From an uncultured Aquimarina sp. (GTDB lineage Bacteria; Bacteroidota; Bacteroidia; Flavobacteriales; Flavobacteriaceae), in NCBI GenBank assembly GCA_947496705.1, contig CANMDW010000002.1, positions 682,001-746,000 of the forward strand: a stretch of 64,000 nt of DNA, written 5' to 3'. How positions within the stretch are numbered: position 1 is the stretch's first letter; every line of letters begins with the position of its first letter. A program made the position numbers and the translations under genes. Shown in pieces: positions 38,125 through 48,100 of the stretch. The notes under the pieces were generated by a model. That model saw only the letters and a program-made list of their open reading frames with translations. It had not been told where the DNA came from and ran no database searches.

Positions 38125-41100
38125 TTAGAATGTTACGTTAAATCCAAAAGTTAAAATTCTTGAAGGAGCAAACCTATTTGACGTGGTACCATTAAACCTT
38201 TGACCGGGTTCTAATCCTTTTCGGGCATTTATTAAAAATACATTTTCTCCACTGGCATATATTCTTGCGCTACTTAATCCAATCATGTTGGTAAATTCTT
38301 TATTAAAGGTGTACGACAAATTAATCTGCCTTAAAGAAAGGTAATCTGACTTTACCAAAAATCTATCAGATTGCGCATCAAAAACATCTACCAAATTAAC
38401 ATCCAATCTTGGTACATCTGTAATATCACCAGGATTTTGCCAACGGTTCAAAATATCCTTATGCAAAGCAACTCCATATTCACCAGGATGTGATAGCACT
38501 CTATAGCTATTATCCAAAGTCTCCCCACCGATTTGGTAGGTAAAGGTAAGACCCAGGTTAAAATTCTTATATCTGAAATCATTGGTAAAGGCTCCAAAAA
38601 CATCTGGAGTTGCCGTTCCGACAAAATCAAATAATGCCTTGTTTTGGTTGGTTGTTACTACTGTTCCATCTACTGCCGTTCTCACATCACCGTCACCTAT
38701 AGCCCCAAGTTCTGGGTCCAGTATAAAAAGACCTGAACCATCTGCAGGATCAACACCATACCAATCTCTTAACCAAAAGGAAAAAATATCACCCCCTACC
38801 ACTAATTTTTTAGTTCTGTCTACGATCTCTTCTTGTGGTAATTCTGTAATTTCATTTGAGATGGTTGCAGCATTTATATTAAATGTCCAGCCAAAATCTT
38901 CCATATCGATAATACCCAGATTCAAATCCAATTCAAAACCACGATTGATCATACTCCCCACATTATCAGGAAATTCATCTAGCCCTTCATTCGTTTGTAA
39001 GGGAACGAAAAACAGTAAATCTTTTGATTCTCTATTGTAATACTCAAAGGATCCCGAAATTCTATTATTAAAAAATCCAAACTCAACAGCGACGTCGGTT
39101 TGGATATTGGTTTCCCAACTTAAATTCTCATTTCCTGCTGCCGAAAATATGATTCCCCCCCTATTTGTATTATTAAAACCTAGACCCAACAAAGCCTGGC
39201 TTGCATAAAAGTCACTTACAGTATCGTCATCGGGCGTCAAAATATTATCATTACCTACTTCTCCGTAAGAAGCCCGAATTTTAAAGGCATTAACCCAGTC
39301 AATATCATCCATAAAAGCTTCCTGATCCATTCTCCATGAAGCTCCTACAGAAAAGAAACTACCCCATCTGGCATCTTCACTAAAAATAGAAGAGGCATCT
39401 CTTCTGGCAGATGCAGATAGATAATATCTATTATCAAAATCATAATTAATACTGCTGAAATACCCCTCTCTGGTTAATTTTCTGGTATTAGACTCTAAAT
39501 CTAGTGTCTCGATAAAATTAATGAGTTCGGTATTCCCTTCAACAATTAATCCTGACCTAAATCCTGTAAAAAAGTTTCGTTCGGTTTCAAAATTTTCATG
39601 TCCTAACAAAACACTTAAGGTATGTCTGCCAAAATCTTTATTGTACTTCAATAACTGATTGTAATTTATGGTCGTATTTATAATAGATTCTCTCTCTCCT
39701 CTACCACCAGGAGCCCCATCACCAACAATTGGATTATCAAAAGTTTCAGTATAGATAAAACGTTTATCAAGAGCAGCATTAAATGTAAAAGAGAAATCTT
39801 TCAAAAACGTAAGTTCTCCATAAGTTCTCGCATTAAAAGAAAAGATCCTGTCAGAATCAACATTTAATAATGTTTCTTGTATTACATTTCTACCACTCGA
39901 ACTCCCTTCACGAGCTGTGCTACTATCAAATTGCCTGTTACCAAATTCATCCAACAAAAAATCCCCGCTTATCGGGTCGTGTAAAAATACCGGATAAATA
40001 GGCGCTATTTGCCTGGTGGTTCTAAATGGATTTACGATACTATTACTACCGCCATCGTTAGCATTATTTGATTTACTGGAAGCTGCAGACAAATTGAGCC
40101 CGGTCTTAAACCATTCTTTTAACTGAGAGTTGATATTGATACGGCCCGTAATTCTCTCGAAATCAGAATTTATAATATATCCATCTTCTGTTAAATACCC
40201 TAATGAAGCAAAATAATCTGTTCTTTCATTAGCTCCGCTATAAGAAAAGTTTAAATTGGATCTATATCCGGTTCTTACTAAAGGTTCCTGCCAGTCTAAA
40301 TCATCTGGGTACAGTAAACTTGCATTTGGATTAAGCCTTCCGTCTGTTAAAACAATTTGGTCGTTGGGAACATTAAAAGGATTAACACCTAGTTCATCAA
40401 AAATTTCATCACTAGCCGTTTGATTCGCCTCAGCCAAAGAAATAGGAGTGTCATCAGATATTGCTAGTCCGTTTCTTAACGCTTCCCACATCAATGGGTA
40501 ATATTCAGATGCGCTTACTCTTTCATATTCGCTAACCCCTCTTGAGATTACACCTTGACTTACATCCAGGGTGAAAGTATCTTTACCCAGTTTCCCTTTT
40601 TTTGTAGTAATTAAAATTACCCCATTTGCAGCTCTACTACCATATAAAGAGGTTGAAGCTGCATCTTTTAATATGGATAAACTCGCAATATCATTTGGGT
40701 TTAAACTCGAAAAACTTCCCACAAACTCTATCCCATCTACTATAATCAAAGGGGCACTTGAGGCATTTATTGAACCAATTCCTCTAACCCTAATAGTAGG
40801 ACTAGATCCTGGTTGACCATTTGCCGGAGTAATCCTAACCCCAGAGGCTGCTCCATCTAATACAGTAAGAACATTTGTTAATGGCCGTTCTGCAATCTCT
40901 GAGGCATTAATCTGCGTGACCGACCCGGTAACAGATGATTTACTTGCGGTACCATAAGCAACCACCACCACTTGATCCAGCTCGGCAGCATTTTCAATTA
41001 AAATGATCCTAATTGGTGAGGTCCTGGCCCTAACTTCCTGACCTTCGAACCCTACATAAGAAATTATCAGGATTGCATTACTGTCGACATTAAGGGTAAA

Positions 41101-41274
41101 TTCGCCATCAAAATCGGTTTGAGTTCCGGTTGATGTTCCTTTCACAATAACTGAAGCACCTGGTAAAGGAGATCCATCTCCTGAAATAACACTTCCACTA
41201 ACCACAATTTCTTGAGAAAAAGATAATGTACTTAATAAAAGACACACTAAAATACAATAGTACTTAATTTTCAT
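38125..41274 (-). CDS. susC: SusC-type TonB-dependent transporter (pair 2)
   Basis: 1049 residues. A signal peptide (TLSFSQ), a carboxypeptidase-regulatory-like domain (about 22-105), a plug with PLIIVDGIEF and SLSILKDAASTSLYGSRAANGVILI, and a C-terminal barrel ending FNVTF. It is clearly a different subfamily from pair 1, so the locus has two uptake specificities. A 627-base gap upstream should contain its promoter. Confidence 0.96.
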   Translation of the reverse strand: MKIKYYCILVCLLLSTLSFSQEIVVSGSVISGDGSPLPGASVIVKGTSTGTQTDFDGEFTLNVDSNAILIISYVGFEGQEVRARTSPIRIILIENAAELDQVVVVAYGTASKSSVTGSVTQINASEIAERPLTNVLTVLDGAASGVRITPANGQPGSSPTIRVRGIGSINASSAPLIIVDGIEFVGSFSSLNPNDIASLSILKDAASTSLYGSRAANGVILITTKKGKLGKDTFTLDVSQGVISRGVSEYERVSASEYYPLMWEALRNGLAISDDTPISLAEANQTASDEIFDELGVNPFNVPNDQIVLTDGRLNPNASLLYPDDLDWQEPLVRTGYRSNLNFSYSGANERTDYFASLGYLTEDGYIINSDFERITGRININSQLKEWFKTGLNLSAASSKSNNANDGGSNSIVNPFRTTRQIAPIYPVFLHDPISGDFLLDEFGNRQFDSSTAREGSSSGRNVIQETLLNVDSDRIFSFNARTYGELTFLKDFSFTFNAALDKRFIYTETFDNPIVGDGAPGGRGERESIINTTINYNQLLKYNKDFGRHTLSVLLGHENFETERNFFTGFRSGLIVEGNTELINFIETLDLESNTRKLTREGYFSSINYDFDNRYYLSASARRDASSIFSEDARWGSFFSVGASWRMDQEAFMDDIDWVNAFKIRASYGEVGNDNILTPDDDTVSDFYASQALLGLGFNNTNRGGIIFSAAGNENLSWETNIQTDVAVEFGFFNNRISGSFEYYNRESKDLLFFVPLQTNEGLDEFPDNVGSMINRGFELDLNLGIIDMEDFGWTFNINAATISNEITELPQEEIVDRTKKLVVGGDIFSFWLRDWYGVDPADGSGLFILDPELGAIGDGDVRTAVDGTVVTTNQNKALFDFVGTATPDVFGAFTNDFRYKNFNLGLTFTYQIGGETLDNSYRVLSHPGEYGVALHKDILNRWQNPGDITDVPRLDVNLVDVFDAQSDRFLVKSDYLSLRQINLSYTFNKEFTNMIGLSSARIYASGENVFLINARKGLEPGQRFNGTTSNRFAPSRILTFGFNVTF

Positions 41275-41901
41275 AAATTTAATAATTTAGTTAATATGAT
41301 ATAGTATCTATCAACTAAGACGTAAAAAACATAATCAGCCCCCAATTGATTATTGTTTTTCTTATTAAATCTTGATTTTAAGGTATTATAGTGGTCGTTA
41401 TTTTAACATGGTATAGCCGGCTTTTTTATAAGTAGTAACATATATATTGCCATAGCATATAGCAGAGTATATGCTTTTAGATTCGATTCGAAGTGATTTA
41501 AAAATCGGAAACATTATAAATTCCCATAGTTACATTTCAAAAACTTCCTTATACGTATATCTGCACTTAGCAGCATATTCTTTTATATAGTTATGAAGCC
41601 TGTTTAATTTGTAGAAGAATCCTTTTTTTTTCGTTTTATACTTCATGATTTCTGGGGGTTAGATAATAAATTTAGATAATTTACAATTTATTTACAATAA
41701 ATTAACGTTAAATTTACATTAGTATTATAAAAATCATTAAAATAAAATCGGAAAATAAACAAACTCTCCCTAACCGAATGGTTCTTTATACGGGAAGTCT
41801 CGGTTGCATATGTGCGATTGAAAATAAAAGTTCGGGTAGCGTTTCGGCGAATAGTCAACTACCTCGTAGCAAAATAATTTACGAAATGGATTTCATACCT
41901 T
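41275..41901. other. Intergenic region between susC 2 and cusB
   Basis: 627 bases of mostly AT-rich DNA holding the susC 2 promoter and the end of the cus transcript. A weak hairpin with wobble pairs lies around 41798-41819. A possible 64-residue frame at 41778-41972 overlaps cusB on the other strand and has no recognisable features. I see no convincing gene or operator. Confidence 0.4.
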
Positions 41902-43146
41902 TTATTGTCTATCTTTTTCTCTATTCATCATCGACTTTTTACCCTGCAGTTGTGCAGCTGCATCTACTGTAAAAGCTCCATTGGTCACTATCTCATCACC
42001 GTTTTTTAGCCCCTCAAGAATGGTATAGGTCTTGCCAGCGATGTTGCCTAATTGTACTTCTCTCATTTCAAAAACAGGTTCTTCAGGATTGGTTTTGAGA
42101 TATATTACAGAACGTTCTCCTGTCCATAATACGGCACTTGCAGGTATCATGAGCTGTTCTTCTACCACCGATACCCTATTCACCATGCCTGTTACAAACA
42201 TACCAGGTTTAAAAATGTGATCCCGATTACCAAGTGTTGCTCTTATCAAAATTGTTCTCGTCTTAGTATTTACAACGGGATCTATAAAAGAAATGGTAGC
42301 ATTAAAGTTTTTATCTGGATATGCATGGGGTGTAATACTTATTTGCTGTCCTTTCTTGAACTGTGATATTTGATTTTCATACCCGTCAAATACAGCCCAT
42401 ACGGTATTGAGATTGCTTACTTTCAAAATAGGTTGTCCTTGCTTTATGTAATCTCCTTCGGCACTCATTACTTCTGAAACTGTACCCGAAACTGTAGCAT
42501 AAATAGAGAATTTTTCCTGAACTTTGCCCGATAATTCAATCGCATTGATCTGCTTGTCTGAAAGTTTCCACAACTTCAGCTTATTGCGAACCGCTTTATA
42601 CAATGCTGGCTGTGATTCTTTGAGAGATGCTGCCGTAATAAGCTCTTGCTGTGCTGCAACCAGATCCGGTGCATAGATGGTCGCTAATTTTTGTCCTTTT
42701 CTCACTTCCTGGCCTACAAAATTCACACTCAACCGTTCGATTCTACCGTCAAAGTAGCTTGCCTGTATTGCATTTGCTTCTTCATTTTCCATTATTTTTC
42801 CAGATAATGTAATCCTGTGATCACTATCATCTGTTTGATCTCCTATAATGGTCGTCTGAATATTTGCCAACGCCATGGCATTGGCTGTCATTTTAAATTG
42901 ATCTGCAGTAAGGCCATCTGCTGTTACTTCGGCAGGGATTAAATCCATCCCGCAGATGGGGCAGTCGCCAGCTTCAGGCTGCATAATCTGTGGATGCATC
43001 GAGCAGGTCCACATTTGGTTGGTTACAGTTTCTTCTGAGTGATCATGGCCATCTTGACTAGCAGCATCATTACCTCCAAAAATAAGGTAGCCTGCCAATA
43101 ATCCTACCAAAGCAGCAATACTTATATATACGATATTCTTGTTCAT
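41902..43146 (-). CDS. cusB: CusB-type efflux adaptor with heavy-metal-binding domain
   Basis: 414 residues. One N-terminal membrane anchor (about 5-23), then a heavy-metal-binding domain with Cys48, His51, Cys62 and Cys65 (WTCSMHP ... CPICGMDLIP), then the membrane-fusion barrel-sandwich and beta-barrel domains. It links the RND pump to the TolC-like channel and probably hands over Cu(I)/Ag(I). It is the last gene of the cus operon, one base after the HMA-MauE gene. Confidence 0.93.
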   Translation of the reverse strand: MNKNIVYISIAALVGLLAGYLIFGGNDAASQDGHDHSEETVTNQMWTCSMHPQIMQPEAGDCPICGMDLIPAEVTADGLTADQFKMTANAMALANIQTTIIGDQTDDSDHRITLSGKIMENEEANAIQASYFDGRIERLSVNFVGQEVRKGQKLATIYAPDLVAAQQELITAASLKESQPALYKAVRNKLKLWKLSDKQINAIELSGKVQEKFSIYATVSGTVSEVMSAEGDYIKQGQPILKVSNLNTVWAVFDGYENQISQFKKGQQISITPHAYPDKNFNATISFIDPVVNTKTRTILIRATLGNRDHIFKPGMFVTGMVNRVSVVEEQLMIPASAVLWTGERSVIYLKTNPEEPVFEMREVQLGNIAGKTYTILEGLKNGDEIVTNGAFTVDAAAQLQGKKSMMNREKDRQ

Positions 43147-43147
43147 A

Positions 43148-43879
43148 TTAAAAAAATTGAGTTAACATACTAATAGCCATAACGATCATAATGGCATTTT
43201 CGATAAAGGTGGCTTCGGTCATAGGTAATTTTAGAGCAGTCCCCAAACAAGCACATTGAATAGATTTTTTATCCAGCAAGGTTTTGGTCACTCCAAAAGT
43301 GGTTATTCCGAGGATAATTAGCGTAGCTATTAATGCAATCGACACTTCAAATCTCATCAAAAACATCAATCCCAAAGCAGTTTCTATAAAAGGATATATC
43401 CAGCCATATACAGGAATAGCCTTTGCCAAGGGATCATACATCCTGAAAGATTCGGGAAAACCTTTTAAGTCCAGTAGCTTAAAAAAACTAAACACAATAT
43501 AAAACAGCCCCATGAAATCCAGCATTGCCTCACTGGTATTCCAATTTTTATAATGCAACAAGATACTAGCAGTAGTTATGTAGGCAAATATGATGAATAA
43601 CGGTTGTAGTTGCTGAAGCTTATTTTTTTTTGAATTTGAAGGTATGTCTTCTGCTGCAGAAATGAAAGAAGTATCTTCTATTGTTGTAATCGTATATTTA
43701 TCTGGCAGAGCTTGCCGAAAGGTCTCTAGCGGGATATGGGTTGCCATCTCTACAACAGCTTCAGCTTTCTCCAAATGTACTGATGCGTTGATAACGCCTT
43801 CGACCTTACTTAGTTTTTCTTCGACACTGCTTCGGCAGCCATTACAGGTCATTCCCGATATATGATAGGTGTGTTTCAT
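43148..43879 (-). CDS. HMA metal-binding domain fused to MauE/DoxX-like membrane domain
   Basis: 243 residues. The N-terminal heavy-metal-associated domain (about 1-70) has the metal-binding MTCNGC (Cys12, Cys15). Four membrane helices follow (about 95-243), resembling the MauE/DoxX group, with a CACLG motif before the last helix. It could pass copper between cytoplasm and membrane or handle thiols needed for metal resistance. It lies inside the cus operon between the TolC and CusB genes (gaps of 13 and 1 bases), which supports a role in copper or silver handling. Confidence 0.82.
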   Translation of the reverse strand: MKHTYHISGMTCNGCRSSVEEKLSKVEGVINASVHLEKAEAVVEMATHIPLETFRQALPDKYTITTIEDTSFISAAEDIPSNSKKNKLQQLQPLFIIFAYITTASILLHYKNWNTSEAMLDFMGLFYIVFSFFKLLDLKGFPESFRMYDPLAKAIPVYGWIYPFIETALGLMFLMRFEVSIALIATLIILGITTFGVTKTLLDKKSIQCACLGTALKLPMTEATFIENAIMIVMAISMLTQFF

Positions 43880-43892
43880 TATGCTACACTAT

Positions 43893-45110
43893 TTAGTTTG
43901 TTAAATAATTAATAATTGCAGTTTGTTTGTAATACTGCTGTATACTCTCTATTTGATTGAGCTGAAACTTCAATTGCAATTCCTGAATATCCAGCAGATC
44001 ATCAAAATCAATAGTTCCTGTTTCATAACTCTTTGTGAGAATTTGTTCTGCATCCCTGGCCTGTTGTAAGTTCTTTATTTGTGTTTCATTTTGGATTCTG
44101 GCATTATTTCTATTAGATATCGCTTTTGCAAGAAGTGATGTTAATCGATTCTGTCGTGCTGCTTTTTGCACTGTAATTTCCTGTCTGCGCAATTCATTCT
44201 GACGGGTTTTGGAATCGTATCGTTTATTAAATATAGGGATAGAAAGCGACATCATGGGCATGATAATATCCTTACCGTTATCACTAATATCAACATCCGC
44301 TCTTTCAGATACAGGAATATAATCCAATCCGAAACCAAATTGTGGGGCACTTTCCTTTTGATTAAGCAATTCTGATTGTTGTATACTTTCGTACAGCTTA
44401 TCATATTTGAGTACTTCAGGATTAAATGCTAAACTTTGATTCTCAACAATAGCATCTTCTTTTGGAATAGTCATTTCATCAAAAATAACTACGGCAATAT
44501 CTGCATCTCGATTCATAAGGGTATTAAAAGCAGTTTGCTCTGCCATAAAATCTTGTTTCAAAACTGCTTTACGCTGCTGTAATTCATTTTGGCGAATTTG
44601 TAGTCGTAGTACATCTACCACAGAGGCCTTCCCAACTTCAACCGATGTTAATGCCAATCGCTCATAGGTTTGTAGCAATTGAATATTTTCATCCAATACT
44701 TTTTGTTTTGCATAGAGTTCGAACAGTATGTAATACGATTGAGAAACTGAAAGTGCTAATTTTCTTTTTGTGATCGCAATATCCACATATTCGGCTTCGG
44801 CCATTGCGTTTGAATAGTTCTCTCGTGCAGTAATAGTACCAAACCACGGTAACATTTGTTGGATTGAAAACTTTGCCCGTTGTGCTCCCGTTCGTGTTTC
44901 GGGTTCACTCACAAAGTATCCCGCACTCAATTTGGTATTCGGTAATGTTTGTACCTCATTCGTTTTCTCTTTTGCAATATTATAACGCAACTCAACAGCT
45001 TGTATCTGTGGATTGTTTTGCTCAGCCTCCCGGATATATGATTCTAATTGTTGCGCTTTCGCGAAAGCGGAAACAAAAAGAAAGCCGAGAATGATATTTA
45101 GGTGTTTCAT
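43893..45110 (-). CDS. TolC-family outer-membrane efflux channel
   Basis: 405 residues. A signal peptide (ending about SAFAKAQQ) and two repeated helical hairpins of the outer-membrane efflux protein type. It forms the exit duct of the CusA/CusB pump. Its start overlaps the cusA stop codon by 4 bases (ATGA), so translation is coupled. A perfect 16-bp palindrome lies in the signal-peptide codons (45054-45069). Confidence 0.92.
   Translation of the reverse strand: MKHLNIILGFLFVSAFAKAQQLESYIREAEQNNPQIQAVELRYNIAKEKTNEVQTLPNTKLSAGYFVSEPETRTGAQRAKFSIQQMLPWFGTITARENYSNAMAEAEYVDIAITKRKLALSVSQSYYILFELYAKQKVLDENIQLLQTYERLALTSVEVGKASVVDVLRLQIRQNELQQRKAVLKQDFMAEQTAFNTLMNRDADIAVVIFDEMTIPKEDAIVENQSLAFNPEVLKYDKLYESIQQSELLNQKESAPQFGFGLDYIPVSERADVDISDNGKDIIMPMMSLSIPIFNKRYDSKTRQNELRRQEITVQKAARQNRLTSLLAKAISNRNNARIQNETQIKNLQQARDAEQILTKSYETGTIDFDDLLDIQELQLKFQLNQIESIQQYYKQTAIINYLTN
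45054..45069. repeat. 16-bp palindrome CGCTTTCGCGAAAGCG
   Basis: A perfect palindrome inside the TolC signal-peptide codons. A related partial copy (TTCGCTTTTGCGAAAA) lies in cusA near 47098-47113. The sequence looks like an over-represented palindrome of flavobacterial genomes rather than a local operator. Confidence 0.6.
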
Positions 45111-48100
45111 TTGCTTGTTTTGTTAAGTTGAATTTCCTTTTTCCAGCAGAACAGTACCGGAACCACAAATAGCGTTATCAATGCAATAAGCATCCCTCCA
45201 AAAGAAGGGATTGCCATCGGGATCATGATATCGCTACCCCGACCTGTAGATGTTAATATGGGTAATAATGCCAGAATCGTGGTTGCCGTAGTCATCAAAC
45301 AGGGGCGAATTCTTTTTTCACCTGCTTCCACTACCGATTCTCTGACTTCAACCAGGGATTTGGGTTTGTTTCTGTTAAAAGTTTGCACGAGATACGTTGC
45401 CATCACCACGCCATCATCTGTGGCTATCCCAAAAAGTGCAATAAACCCTACCCATACGGCAACACTCAAATTAATGGGATGCACCTGGAACAGATCCCGT
45501 AAGTTTTCATCAAAGAAACTGATATTTAAAAACCAATCCTGCCCATATAACCAGATCATTAAAAATCCCCCTGAAAACGCTACTGCAATCCCTGTGAACA
45601 CCATAAGTGACGTAGCCACCGAGCGAAATTGAAAATACAAAATCAAAAAGATGATCGCCAGTGCCAGCGGTACTACAACCACCAGGGTCTTTTCTGCCCG
45701 TAACTGATGCTCATAGGTACCTGTAAATTGATAACTCACTCCCTTCGGAACAGTAAGTTCTCTGCTATCAATCCTTTCCTGGATTAATGCCTGAGCACCT
45801 TCAACAACATTCACTTCGGCAAAACCCTCCAGTTTATCAAACAGTACATAACCCACCAGAAAGGTATCCTCACTTTTAATGACTTGCGGCCCTTGTTCAT
45901 AGCGAATATTAGCCAATTCACCTAAAGGCACCGGACTTCCTTTTTCTACAGGCACATAAATAGCTGCAAGGTCTGTTGGATCCTCCCGAAGTTCTCTGGG
46001 ATAACGCACCCGCACTCCATAACGCACCCGTCCTTCTACCGTTTGGGTGAGTATCATCCCTCCTACTGCGACTTCGAGGATTTGCTGTACCTGTTCTACT
46101 GTTGCTCCGTAGCGCTCTAATCGCTTTGAATCGATGTCGATTAACAGATAAGGTTTTCCAACAATCCTGTCTGCAAAAACGGCTTCATCTTTTACTCCTT
46201 CGGCTTCTTTTAAAATATCTGCCAATTGGATTCCGAAGGCTTCGATCTGTTTTAGATCTTGTCCTTTGACTTTGATGCCCATTGGGGCACGCATACCCGT
46301 TTGTAGCATTACCAGTCGCGTCTCAATCGGTTGCAACCTGGGCGCAGAAGTTACTCCGGGTAATTTGGTAACCCTTACTATTTCATTCCAAATATCATCT
46401 GGAGATTGTATCTCTGGTCGCCAGTTGCGATACAATTCGCCACGATCATCCGGTATGAGGTTCTTATGAGTCACCTGCTGAGCATTTATGCCAGAATGTT
46501 TCTTTCTCGTATTATTTGGGTTGCTTACCAAGTTACCATCTTTTAACACAAACAACCCATCTTTATTTACCCGGTATCGTTGTCTTTTACCTTTTTCATT
46601 CAACATATATTCGGGCTTGTACTGAATGATATTTTCATACATGGACAATGGTGCGGGGTCGAGCGCAGATTCGGTTCTTCCTGCTTTACCAACGACCGTT
46701 TTAATCTCTGGGATGCTTGCCACAGCCATATCCAATTGTTGCAATATCCTCTTATTTTCGGCAACGCCCGCATGTGGTAAAGTTGTTGGCATTAAAAGAA
46801 AAGAACCTTCATTGAGTGAGGGCATAAATTCTTTTCCTGTGTTTTTCATGATCAAAAACCCAAGCATTACAATAATAGCGGGTATAGACAGGAAGAATAC
46901 TTTATTTTGCAATGCCCATTGTAATATTTGCGTATAATACCTTCTAAATAAAATAAAAACACCTAATAAACCAAAGCAGATTACTGCAACAAAAATGAGG
47001 TTCCACAACATATTTTTATCGACCCCTAGTGGACGCCAATATTCAGCTAATAGTAACAATATTGCAACCGCCGAAATGATGATGTTGATTGTATTCTTTC
47101 GCTTTTGCGAAAATATCCCTCTTACACCAAGAATGATGGTCACTGCAAATGCCACTAAAACTATACCCAGCCAGTATCCATTAACAATTGCCAAAATTCC
47201 TAAAACAATCAAAACCGTATTGATACTATAACTCGCTGAAGTCTTCATATTTTTCTTCTTCAACAAAAAGGCAGCAAATGGTGGGATCAAAAATAGCGCT
47301 ACTATGATCGATGCTGTAAGGGCCATGGTTTTTGTAAAAGCCAATGGCCTGAATAGCTTTCCCTCGGCACCGATCATAGTAAATACGGGTATAAAACTAA
47401 TGATTGTTGTGAGCACAGCAGTAAGTATCGCTCCGGAAACTTCGGTAGTGGCATTATATACAACCGTATTAACAGGTAGCTTGTCTTTATTATCTTCCAG
47501 ATGCCTGATCATATTTTCTGAAAGGATCACACCCATATCCACCATCGTACCAATGGCAATGGCAATACCCGATAAGGCCACAATATTGGCTTCTACGTTA
47601 AACAGTTTCATAGCAATAAAAACCATTAAAACTGCAACTGGCAAAAGCCCCGAAATAAGGATGGATGCCCTTAGGTTAAATACCATGATGATAATGACAA
47701 GAATAGTGATCAAAATTTCTAAGGTAAGTGCCTCCTGAAGCGTACCCAACGTTTCCTGAATAAGTTCGGTACGATCATAAAAAGGAACAATTGTCAATTG
47801 CGAAGTCCGGCCATCTTTTAATTGTTTGGATGGCAATCCGGCACTGAGTTCGTTAATTTTATCCTTTACAGCATTGATCACTTCCATAGGATTGGCTCCA
47901 TAACGGGCTACTACTACCCCTCCTACCACTTCGGCTCCTTCTTTATCGAGTATCCCTCTTCTGGTAGCAGGCCCCAGGCCAACCCTGGCAATATCTTTGA
48001 TTCTTATAGAAGTAAAATTTTCTGAGGTCACCACAGCATTTTCAATATCGGCTATCGATTGTATATACCCCAGGCCACGAACGAGGTATTCTACCTGGTT

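Noticed and set aside
41798..41819. Hairpin after cusB as a terminator
   Set aside because: The stem depends on several wobble pairs and has no T-run in the minus direction.
41778..41972. Plus-strand frame of 64 residues overlapping the end of cusB
   Set aside because: Overlaps a certain gene on the other strand and lacks any recognisable feature or start signal.
47304..47738. Plus-strand frames inside cusA and the other long genes
   Set aside because: They are antisense shadows of genes with full catalytic or structural motifs.
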